From contig NZ_BTCK01000020.1 in NCBI RefSeq assembly GCF_033239625.1, positions 42,178 to 106,177 of the forward strand: 64,000 bases of DNA, written 5' to 3'. Under the pieces are notes generated by a model. It was not told the origin of the DNA and did no database searches. It saw only the letters and a program-made list of their open reading frames with translations. Of the stretch, positions 21,982-30,931 are shown piece by piece (position 1 is the stretch's first letter; each line of letters begins with the position of its first letter). This stretch comes from Paenibacillus_T sp033239625 (lineage in GTDB: Bacteria > Bacillota > Bacilli > Paenibacillales > Paenibacillaceae). A program made the position numbers and the translations under genes.

Positions 21982-23865
21982 ATGAATGATTACCTAGGGA
22001 TGAGTGTCAGGACGGAGCTTCTTGTATTTCTTATATTAGCGTTTGTCATTATCGTATTTTCTTCCTTCACGATGTTCACGCTCATCGGCCATCTCAAACG
22101 GGAGCAGAGCCAGCGCCGCCACATGTGGCTGCTGTGCGGTTCCGTTGTAATCGGTATCGGGCAATGGGCCATGCATTTCCTGTCTCTATTATCCACCGAG
22201 CAATATGCCTTTATTAATGTCCAGATGCTGCTTACGTTAGTAGTGGCGGCGGGACTCGCTTACTTTTCCTTCCTCGTCATCGAGTCGGAGCGGATTACGC
22301 GCTTCCCCGTCCGAGTGATGGCTGCAGCCTTGCTGCTTAGCGCAGGTGCGCTGCTGCTTCATTATTTGAGCAGGCTGTCTTCACCATTCCTCTCGATTGA
22401 TTTTGATCCCGTTATGTTCTCGTTATCGATAGCGATTATGCTTATTGGCACATTAATCGCATTGCTGCTGAATGAGACGAATTTGGAAACATCCATCTGG
22501 CCGGCGAGCATCGTGCTAGGAAGCTCGTGCATGATGATGCATATGCTCGGCATGAAGGGGATTGTCATTCGATACAGCGAGATCATGACGAGTGAACGAT
22601 TGAATGAATTTTACCTCGTATTAGCAATCGTGCTTGGTGCGGCGACATTAACGATTCTGGCGATCAGTCTTATGACGCGGGTAACGGACCGCCGGTTCCG
22701 TCTAGCGGATCAGCGTTATAAGCTGCTCGTGGAGAACTCCATCGATATGATCGCAGTGCTTAACGGCAATCATTGGGAGTATGTGAATCGCTCAGGTCTG
22801 GTCATGTTTAATGCTTCCTCGCCGGAAGAGATGCTCGGCAAGTCGATTTATTTGTTCCTTGATCCGAAGCATCATGAAGAGATGGCGGGTTATATCGGCA
22901 CGCTGGAGCCTGGATTGACGCACGGACCTATCGAGCTCGAGTGGTTCACGGTAACCGGCAAACGACTGTATACCGAGATCGTATTAGCGCCGACATCGAT
23001 GCCTGGCCGCCGAGCTTTCCAGATTATCATTCGAGACATCTCGGAGCGGAAGAAGAACGAAGAGCTGCTGATCAACTCGGAGAAGCTATATGTTGCGGGA
23101 CAGCTCGCGGCAGGCATTGCGCACGAAATTCGCAACCCGCTTACGTCGCTGAAGGGCTTCCTGCAGCTCATTTCATCGGGGCGCGGCAATGGGAAGAATT
23201 ACTTCGACATCATGAAATCCGAGCTCACTCGCATTGAGTCGATCGTCAGCGAGATGCTGATGTTATCCAAGCCGCAGGTGTATGAGTTGACGCATCAGGA
23301 TACACGGCGCGTCATGTACGATGTTGTCACGTTGCTTGAAGCGCAGGCCGCTCTGCATAATACGCAGATTTCGGTTGATGCAGGCAAGGAGCCGCTGTGG
23401 ATCTTTGGCGTGGAGAATCAGATTAAGCAGGTCTTCATTAATATTCTCAAGAATGCGATCGAAGCGATGGTTGATGGCGGTACGATATCCATTATGTGCA
23501 AGCGAGTAGAGGATTCGGTCATGATTCGGATTGCCGATCAAGGACCGGGCATACCGCAAGAGCAGCTATCGAAGATGGGGCAGCCGTTCTACACAACGAA
23601 GGATAAAGGCACAGGGCTCGGTCTTATGGTCACATACAAAATCATCGATAATCATCAGGGCAAAGTGACGGCACACAGCGAGGTTGGCGAGGGGACGATC
23701 TTCACGATCATGCTTCCATATGCAGCGCCTCCAAGCGGCAGAGTGCCGAATACGACTGCTGCCGCTGAATCGTCGGCACTGCAGCGAGCTTCATCCGATA
23801 ATGTCCTGCGGGTGCTGCCGTGGCCGCCGCAAGCAAGCATGAATACACGCGAGCGCAGTACATAG
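21982..23865 (+). CDS. Sensor histidine kinase: MHYT-like membrane domain, PAS, HisKA, HATPase
   Basis: A 627-residue protein. Residues about 10-230 hold seven helices with MHYT-like repeats (GQWAMHFLSLL, LLLHYLSRL, MMMHMLGMKG). These keep Met-His pairs but lack the full MHYxGM. A PAS domain follows (about 245-360: LLVENSIDMIAVLNG to IIIRDISERKKNEELL). HisKA has HEIRNPLTSLKGFLQLI (His about 379) and HATPase has NILKNAIEAM, DQGPGIP and TGLGLMVTYKII. The kinase core resembles sporulation/KinB-type kinases. No regulator gene is adjacent. MHYT repeats are proposed to bind copper and sense a diatomic gas. The SD before ATG 21982 is weak; ATG 22000 is an alternative. Confidence 0.87.
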   Translation: MNDYLGMSVRTELLVFLILAFVIIVFSSFTMFTLIGHLKREQSQRRHMWLLCGSVVIGIGQWAMHFLSLLSTEQYAFINVQMLLTLVVAAGLAYFSFLVIESERITRFPVRVMAAALLLSAGALLLHYLSRLSSPFLSIDFDPVMFSLSIAIMLIGTLIALLLNETNLETSIWPASIVLGSSCMMMHMLGMKGIVIRYSEIMTSERLNEFYLVLAIVLGAATLTILAISLMTRVTDRRFRLADQRYKLLVENSIDMIAVLNGNHWEYVNRSGLVMFNASSPEEMLGKSIYLFLDPKHHEEMAGYIGTLEPGLTHGPIELEWFTVTGKRLYTEIVLAPTSMPGRRAFQIIIRDISERKKNEELLINSEKLYVAGQLAAGIAHEIRNPLTSLKGFLQLISSGRGNGKNYFDIMKSELTRIESIVSEMLMLSKPQVYELTHQDTRRVMYDVVTLLEAQAALHNTQISVDAGKEPLWIFGVENQIKQVFINILKNAIEAMVDGGTISIMCKRVEDSVMIRIADQGPGIPQEQLSKMGQPFYTTKDKGTGLGLMVTYKIIDNHQGKVTAHSEVGEGTIFTIMLPYAAPPSGRVPNTTAAAESSALQRASSDNVLRVLPWPPQASMNTRERST

Positions 23866-23885
23866 CGATAAGCGTAACAATTGCA

Positions 23886-23934
23886 ACAGCCCCGTCCATT
23901 CCGCTCTTGTTGAAGAGGGGATAGACGGGGCTGT
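23886..23934. terminator. Long hairpin between converging genes
   Basis: ACAGCCCCGTC / GACGGGGCTGT (23886-23896, 23924-23934) with an inner CCGCTCTT/AAGAGGGG stem. No T run on the plus side; a likely shared terminator. Confidence 0.6.
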
Positions 23935-23959
23935 CGTGCTTGCTGAGCAATCGGGTGTC

Positions 23960-24253
23960 CTATTTCTCCGTGCGCGTATCCTGTGGATGGCGCCGCGGAT
24001 GCTGCATATGTGCTTCAGGGTTGTCATCGTCGTCATGCGGGACGAGACGCGGGTCGGTATGGCCTTTATGATGATTGTCAAAATCAAGCTCGACAAGCTC
24101 CCATTCCGTATTGCCTAGCATTGGATCGGAAGGGAACATTTCACCGCGCTCCATTTTCTCCTCGCGGCCCCACTCATTGCGATATACGCCTTCGACTTCA
24201 ACCTGCTCGCCGGAGATAGGCTCCATTTTATTATGCTGATTGTCACGACTCAA
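23960..24253 (-). CDS. Conserved hypothetical hydrophilic protein (97 aa)
   Basis: TTG start at 24253, preceded by GGAGGAAATCCG. The product has an EVEGVYRNEWGREEKM segment and GEMFPSDPMLGNTEWELVEL, followed by an Asp/His-rich tail (DDDDNPEAHMQHPRRHP). It is somewhat like the YjzC group, where a short protein has a Gly-x-Tyr/glycine core and a K/R-G-D/E-x-FP motif. It is soluble, with no membrane segment. Function unknown. Confidence 0.65.
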   Translation of the reverse strand: MSRDNQHNKMEPISGEQVEVEGVYRNEWGREEKMERGEMFPSDPMLGNTEWELVELDFDNHHKGHTDPRLVPHDDDDNPEAHMQHPRRHPQDTRTEK

Positions 24254-24331
24254 ACGGATTTCCTCCTTCGTGCTACTCGCCCGAGTACAGCACCAACGAT
24301 GCCAGCCTCGTCAGCACCTTCCATATCAGAC

Positions 24332-24475
24332 TCACAGTCCGTGCTTAGGTACGGCCGCGCTGTCCGCTTCAGATTGAAGCTCGCTCGCTGCCGATTTGTT
24401 GGCTTGACCCCGATCTGCAAGTGATTGCTGCTTGCGTGCTGATTTTTGTTTGTCAGATGGCAATTTGCCGGACAT
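24332..24475 (-). CDS. Small hydrophilic protein (47 aa)
   Basis: ATG 24475 has AAGGAGAAGG seven bases upstream. The product is MSGKLPSDKQKSARKQQSLA followed by a Ser/Ala/Glu-rich tail ending VPKHGL. It is highly charged and probably disordered. It lies 78 bases upstream of the 97-residue gene on the same strand. I do not recognise it; the strong SD is the main support. Confidence 0.5.
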   Translation of the reverse strand: MSGKLPSDKQKSARKQQSLADRGQANKSAASELQSEADSAAVPKHGL

Positions 24476-24748
24476 GCTTAACCTTCTCCTTCCATGTTGG
24501 CATTGCCGATACGCGATCGGCGCTGCGGAAGCTTGCTTCAACAGTTTGCCGCAAAAGGCGGTCAATTATAAGCGAACAATGAAGTTCGTCTTCATCGCGC
24601 TGACAGCGGATGCTTCGCTCGTCAATCGATACTGCAAGCTCGAACTTTCGCTTGCTCACGCAGCCTGTTGACAAGTATCTGGTCCATCTGTGTTTGGCGT
24701 CTTCATCAATAGTGCCCAGTAGGTCTGAACCCTTAAGGTTAAATTCAA

Positions 24749-24777
24749 TTGACAGATTAATGGCTAAATGGTAAAAA
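24749..24777 (+). promoter_or_regulatory. Candidate promoter for orphan solute-binding protein
   Basis: TTGACA (24749-24754), 17 bases, TAAAAA (24772-24777). The -35 is consensus and the -10 is weak; it lies 75 bases before the start. Confidence 0.5.
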
Positions 24778-24851
24778 TATCATAAAAAAAGAAATATGGG
24801 GAACGTTACACGCCGAAAAATTTATCGTAAGAGAGTTGAGGTAGAGCTCGT

Positions 24852-26222
24852 GTGTCATGGAAGGCCAGCCTAATAGGCACGGTTTTGATTTCAGTTATGC
24901 TAGCAGTAACTGCTTGTTCGAGTGATTCTAGCACGAAGGAAGAGGAAAACTGGGAGGATGGCTTCGTTGAGGACAGCATTACGAAGCCGGTCGATACAGA
25001 TACGATAGTCGATAAGGCTCCGGAACAGCTCGATCCGATTACGTTGACGGTCCATTATTTCTCGCAGGATGACTTTACATTGGAGGCGCTGAAGAAGGCG
25101 GCAGCAGGGTATAAGGCGAGTCATCCTGAAGTCAGTGTGGAATGGAAGCTGCATCTTAGAACGCAGCCGGTAAAGTTGGCTGAATTGATTGAGCCCGGCG
25201 AAGCGCAGGATCTTTATTGGGTGGAAATTCCCGAGGATCTCCAAGACTTCGTTAAAGATGGACTCGTACAGGATCTGAGCTCCTATCAAGGCGAGTTTGG
25301 CTCGGATGCCTACTATGCGTCGCTCGCAAGCTCACTGATGATCGACGGAGGAACCTATGGGTTTCCGATCACGAATGATACCGAACTGATTTACTATAAT
25401 AAAAATTTGGTGACCGGTGACGCGGTACCGACTTTGGATTGGACATATGAAGATATGATCCATTCCGTTAAGACGGTTATGAAGGAGAAGCAGCTTCGTG
25501 TCGGCCTGGAGCAAGGCGCGAGACTGCTGCTGCCGGCTGGGCAGTCCTACGGCGGAGAACCGCTGAACGAAGAACAGACCAAGCTGGTGCTCGATACTTC
25601 GTTCAGACAAGGCTTGTCGTTGATGCTGAGCGCGTTAAAAACAGACGAGATCGGCGGGCAAGATGCAGTGGCGGACGATTTTGTGATCCACTTCAATGAA
25701 GGCAATATTCCGATGATGGTCGGCCACAGCCAGCAGCTTAAGATATTATTGTCGTCGATGTCGGATGTCGACGTTGCTCCGTTCCCGGCAGGTCCTATGA
25801 AGCAGCAGGGGATAGGGAATGTTGGAGCGCTTGCTGTCTCTAAGAAGAGTGAACATTCGGATAAGGCGATTGAGTTCGCCCAGTATATGTCGGGCAGCGA
25901 AGAGGCGAACATCGTATACGCGACGGAGCATGTTACAATGCCGCTTCTCCTAACGGATAAGGTGCGGGAAGCGTGGCGAAACAGCTTCAAGGATCCGACG
26001 CTGGCCGATCGACTGGCGTACATCGTCAAGACGAATGCAGGCAGCATGTACAGCAAGAATGGCGAACCAGGATATTATGCCGCGATCATGAGGCTTAGCA
26101 TTCTGTTGAATGACACGGTCAGAGACGAGCGTTCGAATTCGCTGGACGCCAGCTTCGACCAAGAGCTCGACCGTATCAACGCCGATTGGGCATTGACCCA
26201 AGAAGAGGCGAAGAAGCCGTAG
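24852..26222 (+). CDS. Extracellular solute-binding lipoprotein (family 1), orphan
   Basis: A 456-residue protein; GTG start 24852 with GAGGTAGAGCTC upstream. The lipoprotein signal peptide has lipobox VTAC (Cys22). An acidic linker precedes a periplasmic-binding fold: ITLTVHYFSQDDFTLEALKK, DLYWVEIPEDLQDFVKDGLV and TYGFPITNDTELIYYNKNLV, the last typical of sugar-binding proteins. Family members deliver sugars to an ABC importer. No permease or ATPase gene is adjacent, so it must use a distant transporter or act as a sensor. It ends three bases from the converging zinc-ribbon gene. Confidence 0.88.
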   Translation: MSWKASLIGTVLISVMLAVTACSSDSSTKEEENWEDGFVEDSITKPVDTDTIVDKAPEQLDPITLTVHYFSQDDFTLEALKKAAAGYKASHPEVSVEWKLHLRTQPVKLAELIEPGEAQDLYWVEIPEDLQDFVKDGLVQDLSSYQGEFGSDAYYASLASSLMIDGGTYGFPITNDTELIYYNKNLVTGDAVPTLDWTYEDMIHSVKTVMKEKQLRVGLEQGARLLLPAGQSYGGEPLNEEQTKLVLDTSFRQGLSLMLSALKTDEIGGQDAVADDFVIHFNEGNIPMMVGHSQQLKILLSSMSDVDVAPFPAGPMKQQGIGNVGALAVSKKSEHSDKAIEFAQYMSGSEEANIVYATEHVTMPLLLTDKVREAWRNSFKDPTLADRLAYIVKTNAGSMYSKNGEPGYYAAIMRLSILLNDTVRDERSNSLDASFDQELDRINADWALTQEEAKKP

Positions 26223-26225
26223 CTA

Positions 26226-26558
26226 TCATTGCAGCCGTAAGCCGCACGTAGGACATTCCTTGTGCGCTTCGGTGACCGTGTCCCCGCAGGCGGGGCATGC
26301 TTCCACGAAAGGTTCCAAGGCGGCCGCCGATTGCGCGGCCGCTTCTTTGTTGTTGTCGTCATTCTTGGCAGCCGCTCCAGGGCGAAGATGCGCAGGCGTC
26401 TCGAACAACGTCTCGACCATATCTTTCAGTGCATTGTACTTGCCTGAATCGTCGGATGATAGCTTAATAATGAGGAACATGGCCCCGAGCAGGCCGAAGG
26501 TCAACAGCAGCACGAGGGAAGTCGCGCCAACTGAAAACCAATTGATGCTCATCGTCAT
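26226..26558 (-). CDS. Single-pass membrane protein with C-terminal zinc ribbon
   Basis: A 110-residue protein: one N-terminal transmembrane helix (SLVLLLTFGLLGAMFLIIKL), an Ala/Asn-rich cytoplasmic linker, and CPACGDTV...CPTCGLRL, a four-Cys zinc ribbon. It is the last gene of the minus-strand operon running from the glycosyltransferase, 25 bases after the VTT gene. Function unknown; it may be an assembly or interaction adaptor. Confidence 0.7.
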   Translation of the reverse strand: MTMSINWFSVGATSLVLLLTFGLLGAMFLIIKLSSDDSGKYNALKDMVETLFETPAHLRPGAAAKNDDNNKEAAAQSAAALEPFVEACPACGDTVTEAHKECPTCGLRLQ

Positions 26559-26583
26559 TCGTTTGTTCGACTCCCTTTAGCGG

Positions 26584-27189
26584 TCATTTGATCGCATATT
26601 TGCGTTCCAGCTGCTTGCCTAAGAACCACATGACGGCCAGCACTGTAATGAGTACGAAGATACGCCAAGGCTGGCGTCCTAGATTAGAGATATCGGCGCT
26701 CACGATCGAGATGCTGAAGATCATGACGGATTTGCCAAGCAATGTCGCTAAGAAGAACGTCTGGAAAGGCAGCTTGCTTAAGCCTGCCACAATATTAATA
26801 AGTGCGGATGGCGTGAACGGGAAACAGGCGAACAGAAACAACGGGGTGAAGCCTCTATGCTCGACCCAATCGAAGAAGCGCTCAGACTTCGGGAATCGTC
26901 TCCGGAAACGTCCGCCCAATCGTCTGCCCAGCTTACGGGCAAGCCAGAAGACGATGCTTGCACCCATCGTAGCGCCAAGCCAGGATAACAAGAAACCGTA
27001 CCATAGCCCATAAATGTTAGCGTTAGCCGCGACTATCACAATGAGCGGAAGCGCTGGAATCAGCGCCTCCGCAATCGGCATGAGCAGTCCAGGCAGCGGT
27101 CCGTACGCCGAGTAGCTGCGCAGCGTACGCTCCATATGCTCGAGATCGAGAGATTTGAGATGATGCAGCCAGTCCTGCCATTGACTCAT
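26584..27189 (-). CDS. TVP38/TMEM64 family (VTT/DedA-like) membrane protein
   Basis: A 201-residue protein with about five hydrophobic segments. It has the VTT pattern: NIYGLWYGFLLSWLGATMGA, a basic loop with KLGRRLGGRFRRRF, and FACFPFTPSALINIVAGLSK followed by LLGKS. Relatives are lipid scramblases or transporters. It sits 15 bases after the LtaA-like flippase, consistent with a role in membrane lipid handling. Confidence 0.85.
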   Translation of the reverse strand: MSQWQDWLHHLKSLDLEHMERTLRSYSAYGPLPGLLMPIAEALIPALPLIVIVAANANIYGLWYGFLLSWLGATMGASIVFWLARKLGRRLGGRFRRRFPKSERFFDWVEHRGFTPLFLFACFPFTPSALINIVAGLSKLPFQTFFLATLLGKSVMIFSISIVSADISNLGRQPWRIFVLITVLAVMWFLGKQLERKYAIK

Positions 27190-27204
27190 GCTGATAAATT
27201 CACC

Positions 27205-28404
27205 TTATCCTTTCTTGCGCGAATCGCTTTGTTTCTCTTTGAAATGACGAAACGGGAACCATAAGTAGAACAGGGCAATAAGCCCGAACAACGCGGCGCT
27301 ATACCAGACTACCGCAGGCACACCGATTCTTGATGCAATGACGCCGCCTACGATCGGCCCGATCATAACACCAATTCCTTCGACCGTCGAGAACAATCCC
27401 CAACCAAGCCCTTGCTGCTTTATAGGTACATAGGAAGCGAGCAATGCATTCCAAGCAGGCAGGACGGCGGCATAGGAAAGGCCAAGTATGGCTGCGAGCA
27501 GCAAACACTGCCAGAACGAAGGCGCCCACGCGAGCGAATACAACATAATTCCGAAGCAGGCGAAGCCGATGACGAGAAACCACTTCTTCCCGCCGAGCTT
27601 GTCTGCTAATCGACCAAGCGGCATTAAGCCCGCGACCGTGAAACCTCCGCCGATCACGAGCAGAAGCGAATATTGAGCGCCTGTCAGTCCCAGTTGATCG
27701 GTCGCGAAGCTCGGCAGAATGGGAACGAGCATGCTCGCTCCTGTTGTCTGCAGAATCATGCCCGGCAGCAGCAGTTTCATTTGGCTTAATTTGTCCCGAA
27801 GAATGTGCAGCTGCTCCGTGAACGGAATGGTCGCAACACCGGATGCACGCCCTGGCTTCATGAGCAGAGACAGCACAAGCGCGACGGCCGAAGCGATGAG
27901 CAGCATCATGTATGTACCGGATCGCGTATAATCAAGCAGAATGTTCGCAACGATCGGCCCTGTGCCGAGTCCAACGAACCATATGGTGTAGAGAAAGCCC
28001 ATCTGCGTCGCGCGCTTCCGATCAGAGACGCGGGTCAAACAAACGATCCAGATTGGCGAGATGCCGATGCCGAACAAGGCGGACGCCGTGATGAACAGCC
28101 AAGGGCTCTGGCTGTAGGGCAGCATCGCGATGCCGGCCGTTGTCAGCACCAATCCGATCTGAACGACGATATGGGCGGACAAGCGATCGAGCAAATAGCC
28201 GATGATCAATTTCAATACCGTATCGGTTACATAATGGGCGGTAACCGCAATTCCGATGACATCCAGCGATAGGCCAAGCGTCTTCTCGCCATAGATCGGC
28301 AGAAAGCTGATGACGCCGGCACCCCGAATGAACTCGACTAGAAACAGAATAGCGGAGAACAGTACATTCTCCGCGTTGAACCATCGGACAGCTATAGTGG
28401 TCAC
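27205..28404 (-). CDS. ltaA: LtaA-like MFS glycolipid flippase
   Basis: A 399-residue, 12-helix MFS protein. GTG start 28404 has GAAGGAGCTATTGCC upstream. It resembles Staphylococcus aureus LtaA, which flips the diglucosyl-diacylglycerol anchor of lipoteichoic acid, in several blocks: LFLVEFIRGAGVISFLP near the N-terminus, GIGISPIWIVCLTRVSD, QMGFLYTIWFVGLGTGPIVA, and LPAWNALLASYV with EGIGVMIGPIVGGVI. The similarity is recalled by eye. The gene upstream by 13 bases is a UgtP-like glucosyltransferase, the same pair as ypfP-ltaA in S. aureus. Without that context it would be a general MFS efflux protein. Confidence 0.75.
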   Translation of the reverse strand: MTTIAVRWFNAENVLFSAILFLVEFIRGAGVISFLPIYGEKTLGLSLDVIGIAVTAHYVTDTVLKLIIGYLLDRLSAHIVVQIGLVLTTAGIAMLPYSQSPWLFITASALFGIGISPIWIVCLTRVSDRKRATQMGFLYTIWFVGLGTGPIVANILLDYTRSGTYMMLLIASAVALVLSLLMKPGRASGVATIPFTEQLHILRDKLSQMKLLLPGMILQTTGASMLVPILPSFATDQLGLTGAQYSLLLVIGGGFTVAGLMPLGRLADKLGGKKWFLVIGFACFGIMLYSLAWAPSFWQCLLLAAILGLSYAAVLPAWNALLASYVPIKQQGLGWGLFSTVEGIGVMIGPIVGGVIASRIGVPAVVWYSAALFGLIALFYLWFPFRHFKEKQSDSRKKG

Positions 28405-28417
28405 GGCAATAGCTCCT

Positions 28418-29608
28418 TCAATAATGAGTCGGAGAGGACGCCTCTTCCATTATAAGACATTGTCGCAGAATATCCAAAGCAACTGTGTCGGCCGCTCCGC
28501 TGCGGCCAAGCATGCGTGCCGCCTGCTGATGAAGGGTCAGCGCAATCGGATTATGCAACAGGGAGCGTATCGCATCGCTAAGCTCCTGCGGATGACGGGC
28601 GATATGAGCAGCTCCCTTGCTGTGCAAATAGAGCGCATTGTTCTTCTCTTGGCCGGGCACGGGGCGGTAGATGAACAGAGGCAGACCGGCAGCGAGCCCT
28701 TCAGACAGCGTGATGCCCCCTGGCTTCGTGACCAGACAATCGGCAACCGCCATCAGCTCATGGATCGTGTCGACATAGCCGAACAGGTGCAGTCGCCGAT
28801 CCATGCGATCGGACAGCTCATTATGGAAGCGGGAGCGGAGCGAATCTTCCAGCGTTTCATTGCGTCCGCATACAACGGCCACAGTAACAGCATTGTCCTG
28901 CAGCAGCGCTTCGCATACCTCTGGTACATCCGGCATGACACCAGCGGCGCCTGCCATAACGAGAACGATGGGGCGGTCTTCGGGAAGACCGTATTTGGCG
29001 AACCATTGCGCATTCGGGCGAAGAGCGTTGAAGCTTTGCTTGATCGGAATGCCACTGACGGTAATACGGCGCTCGACAATGCCGAGTCGCACTAATTCCG
29101 ATTTGAGATCATCGGTTGCGACGAAGTAGCGGTCTACATGCGGGTGAACCCAGCGGCAGTGCAGGTCGAAGTCGGTTACAACAGCGGAAGTCGGTATAGG
29201 CGGGTAGGATCTTCGGCGCGAGGAGGGAGCAGCGAATACGGGGAAAGTGTACACAATGGCGTCTGGACGTTCGGACAGGAGCAGCCGGTGAAGCTTCTCT
29301 CTGCCGAAGGAGTGGAGCCAGCCGCCGAATAAGGAATCATGTTTCATCGGGCGGGTACGATCATAGACCCAACCATAAAGGGTAGGCATCTTGGAATAGC
29401 TGTGCAGGTAGAAACGGCGGGATACTTCGTTCAGCAGCGGACTAGCTTCGGCCATCAAATCGACGAGCTTGATTCGGTTCGCCTCGATACCCTGACGTTC
29501 CAATGCATCGCGAATGGCACGGGCAGCCTGCAGATGGCCGTCTCCGTATGAGGCGTAGATGATCAGAATGCGGCCGGCCGAATTCGCAGACATTATTGGG
29601 ATTGGCAT
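28418..29608 (-). CDS. UgtP-like processive diacylglycerol glucosyltransferase (MGDG synthase family)
   Basis: About 396 residues. ATG 29608 has AGGAGG eight bases upstream; the longer frame to 29626 lacks one. The N-terminal MGDG-synthase domain has ASYGDGHLQAARAI (Gly-x-Gly-His acceptor-side motif) and TDFDLHCRWVHPHVDRYFVA. The C-terminal GT-B domain has VLVMAGAAGVMPDV and KPGGITLSEGLAAGLPL with Glu for UDP-sugar binding. It would make mono- or diglucosyl-diacylglycerol at the cytoplasmic face. It is the first gene of a four-gene operon with the LtaA-like flippase, VTT protein and zinc-ribbon protein. Confidence 0.88.
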   Translation of the reverse strand: MPIPIMSANSAGRILIIYASYGDGHLQAARAIRDALERQGIEANRIKLVDLMAEASPLLNEVSRRFYLHSYSKMPTLYGWVYDRTRPMKHDSLFGGWLHSFGREKLHRLLLSERPDAIVYTFPVFAAPSSRRRSYPPIPTSAVVTDFDLHCRWVHPHVDRYFVATDDLKSELVRLGIVERRITVSGIPIKQSFNALRPNAQWFAKYGLPEDRPIVLVMAGAAGVMPDVPEVCEALLQDNAVTVAVVCGRNETLEDSLRSRFHNELSDRMDRRLHLFGYVDTIHELMAVADCLVTKPGGITLSEGLAAGLPLFIYRPVPGQEKNNALYLHSKGAAHIARHPQELSDAIRSLLHNPIALTLHQQAARMLGRSGAADTVALDILRQCLIMEEASSPTHY

Positions 29609-29780
29609 ACGACACACCTCCTGCACGGAGTATATCCTGCAATTGTCATCGGAGCATTATCGGTGTTGGAGAATTTGGGTTTGAGATTGGGCTGTGGTGA
29701 GAAAACCGCTATCGAGGCCGTTCGAAGGTGAGCGACCGCGTTTAAAGGAAGGTTTTATCGCCAATAAGAATTTGTTTTTT

Positions 29781-29823
29781 CTAGTGACACTAGGTAACGT
29801 AATAAATTCGTATGTGGTACTAT
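29781..29823 (+). promoter_or_regulatory. Palindrome and extended -10 promoter for aldo/keto reductase
   Basis: CTAGTG-A-CACTAG (29781-29793) is a perfect odd palindrome. TGGTACTAT (29815-29823) is an extended -10; the -35 (TAACGT, 29795-29800) is weak, suggesting activator or repressor control through the palindrome. Confidence 0.45.
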
Positions 29824-29865
29824 AGCAGAGGAAATACATACCTTATACAAGTTTAGGAGAGTGAA

Positions 29866-30849
29866 ATGATTATGGAATTTACGAAGCTTGGTAAGTCCGG
29901 TCTGCGTGTAAGTCGTCTCTGTCTTGGTACGATGAACTTCGGTGTCGACACCGATGAGCAGGAATCATTTCGCATTATGGATGCTGCGCTGGATGCGGGC
30001 ATCAACTTTTTCGATACAGCTAACATTTACGGATGGGGCGAGAACGCAGGACGGACGGAAGAGATTATCGGACGTTGGTTCGCGCAAGGCGGCGGACGCC
30101 GTGAACGGACCGTTCTCGCAACGAAGATGTATGGCGATATGCATGATCCGCTCGATGGACCGAACCGGGAAGCGGGCCTATCCGCTTACAAAATTCGCCG
30201 CCATCTCGAAGGCTCGCTCAAAAGGCTGCAAACCGATCATATCGAGCTCTACCAAATGCATCACATCGACCGCAGCGTAAGCTGGCAGGAGCTGTGGGGA
30301 GCGTTCGAAATCGCTGCGGCGCAAGGCAAAATCGGTTACGTCGGCTCGAGCAACTTCGCTGGCTGGGACATCGCTGTCGCGCAAGGCGAGGCGAAGGCGC
30401 GCGGCCATCTGGGCCTCGTCTGCGAGCAGCATAAGTACAACCTGCTCTGCCGTCTCCCGGAGCTTGAAGTGCTGCCAGCATCGCAGGCGCTCGGACTTGG
30501 CGTCATTCCTTGGAGCCCGCTCGACGGCGGCCTGCTCGCTGGCAACGCCCGCCATGGCGGCGGCAGCAAACGGAGCGGCGATGCGAAGCGTTTGGAGAAG
30601 CACGCTTCGCAGCTCGAGCAGTTCGGCGCATTGTGCGACGAGCTTGGGGAGCGCGAAGATACAGTAGCGCTGGCGTGGCTGCTGGCACAGCCAGCGGTAA
30701 CGGCGCCGATCATCGGCGTGCGTACGATGGAGCAGTTCGACCGAACGCTGCGTGCGGTCGAAGTGAAGCTCGACGAGTCGGCGCTGAAGCGCATCGACGA
30801 GATTTTCCCGGGCCCGGGCGGCGAAGCGCCGCGGGCGTACGCTTGGTAA
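29866..30849 (+). CDS. Aldo/keto reductase
   Basis: A 327-residue (beta/alpha)8 NADPH-dependent oxidoreductase of the YajO/Kvbeta-like group. The catalytic tetrad is visible: Asp and Tyr in FFDTANIYGWG, Lys in LATKMYGDMHD, His in YQMHHID. Cofactor-binding segments YVGSSNFAGWDIA and IPWSPLDGGLLAGN are present. ATG 29866 is preceded by TAGGAGAGTGAA; ATG 29872 is also possible. It is monocistronic with a terminator directly after. The substrate is unknown. Confidence 0.92.
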   Translation: MIMEFTKLGKSGLRVSRLCLGTMNFGVDTDEQESFRIMDAALDAGINFFDTANIYGWGENAGRTEEIIGRWFAQGGGRRERTVLATKMYGDMHDPLDGPNREAGLSAYKIRRHLEGSLKRLQTDHIELYQMHHIDRSVSWQELWGAFEIAAAQGKIGYVGSSNFAGWDIAVAQGEAKARGHLGLVCEQHKYNLLCRLPELEVLPASQALGLGVIPWSPLDGGLLAGNARHGGGSKRSGDAKRLEKHASQLEQFGALCDELGEREDTVALAWLLAQPAVTAPIIGVRTMEQFDRTLRAVEVKLDESALKRIDEIFPGPGGEAPRAYAW

Positions 30850-30860
30850 GGTAGGTATGG

Positions 30861-30898
30861 AAGAGCTCTGGCGCGCGAAGCGTCCAGAGCTCTTTTTT
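30861..30898 (+). terminator. Terminator after aldo/keto reductase
   Basis: AAGAGCTCTGG / CCAGAGCTCTT (30861-30871, 30884-30894) followed by T(6); the loop itself contains GCG/CGC pairing. Confidence 0.92.
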
Positions 30899-30931
30899 GG
30901 TCATCGGAGGAGGGATCTGGAGGCTTACAAC

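Noticed and set aside
24453..24674. A 73-residue minus-strand frame upstream of the 47-residue protein
   Set aside because: No convincing SD, overlaps the well-started 24332-24475 gene by 23 bases, and no recognisable sequence; left unannotated.
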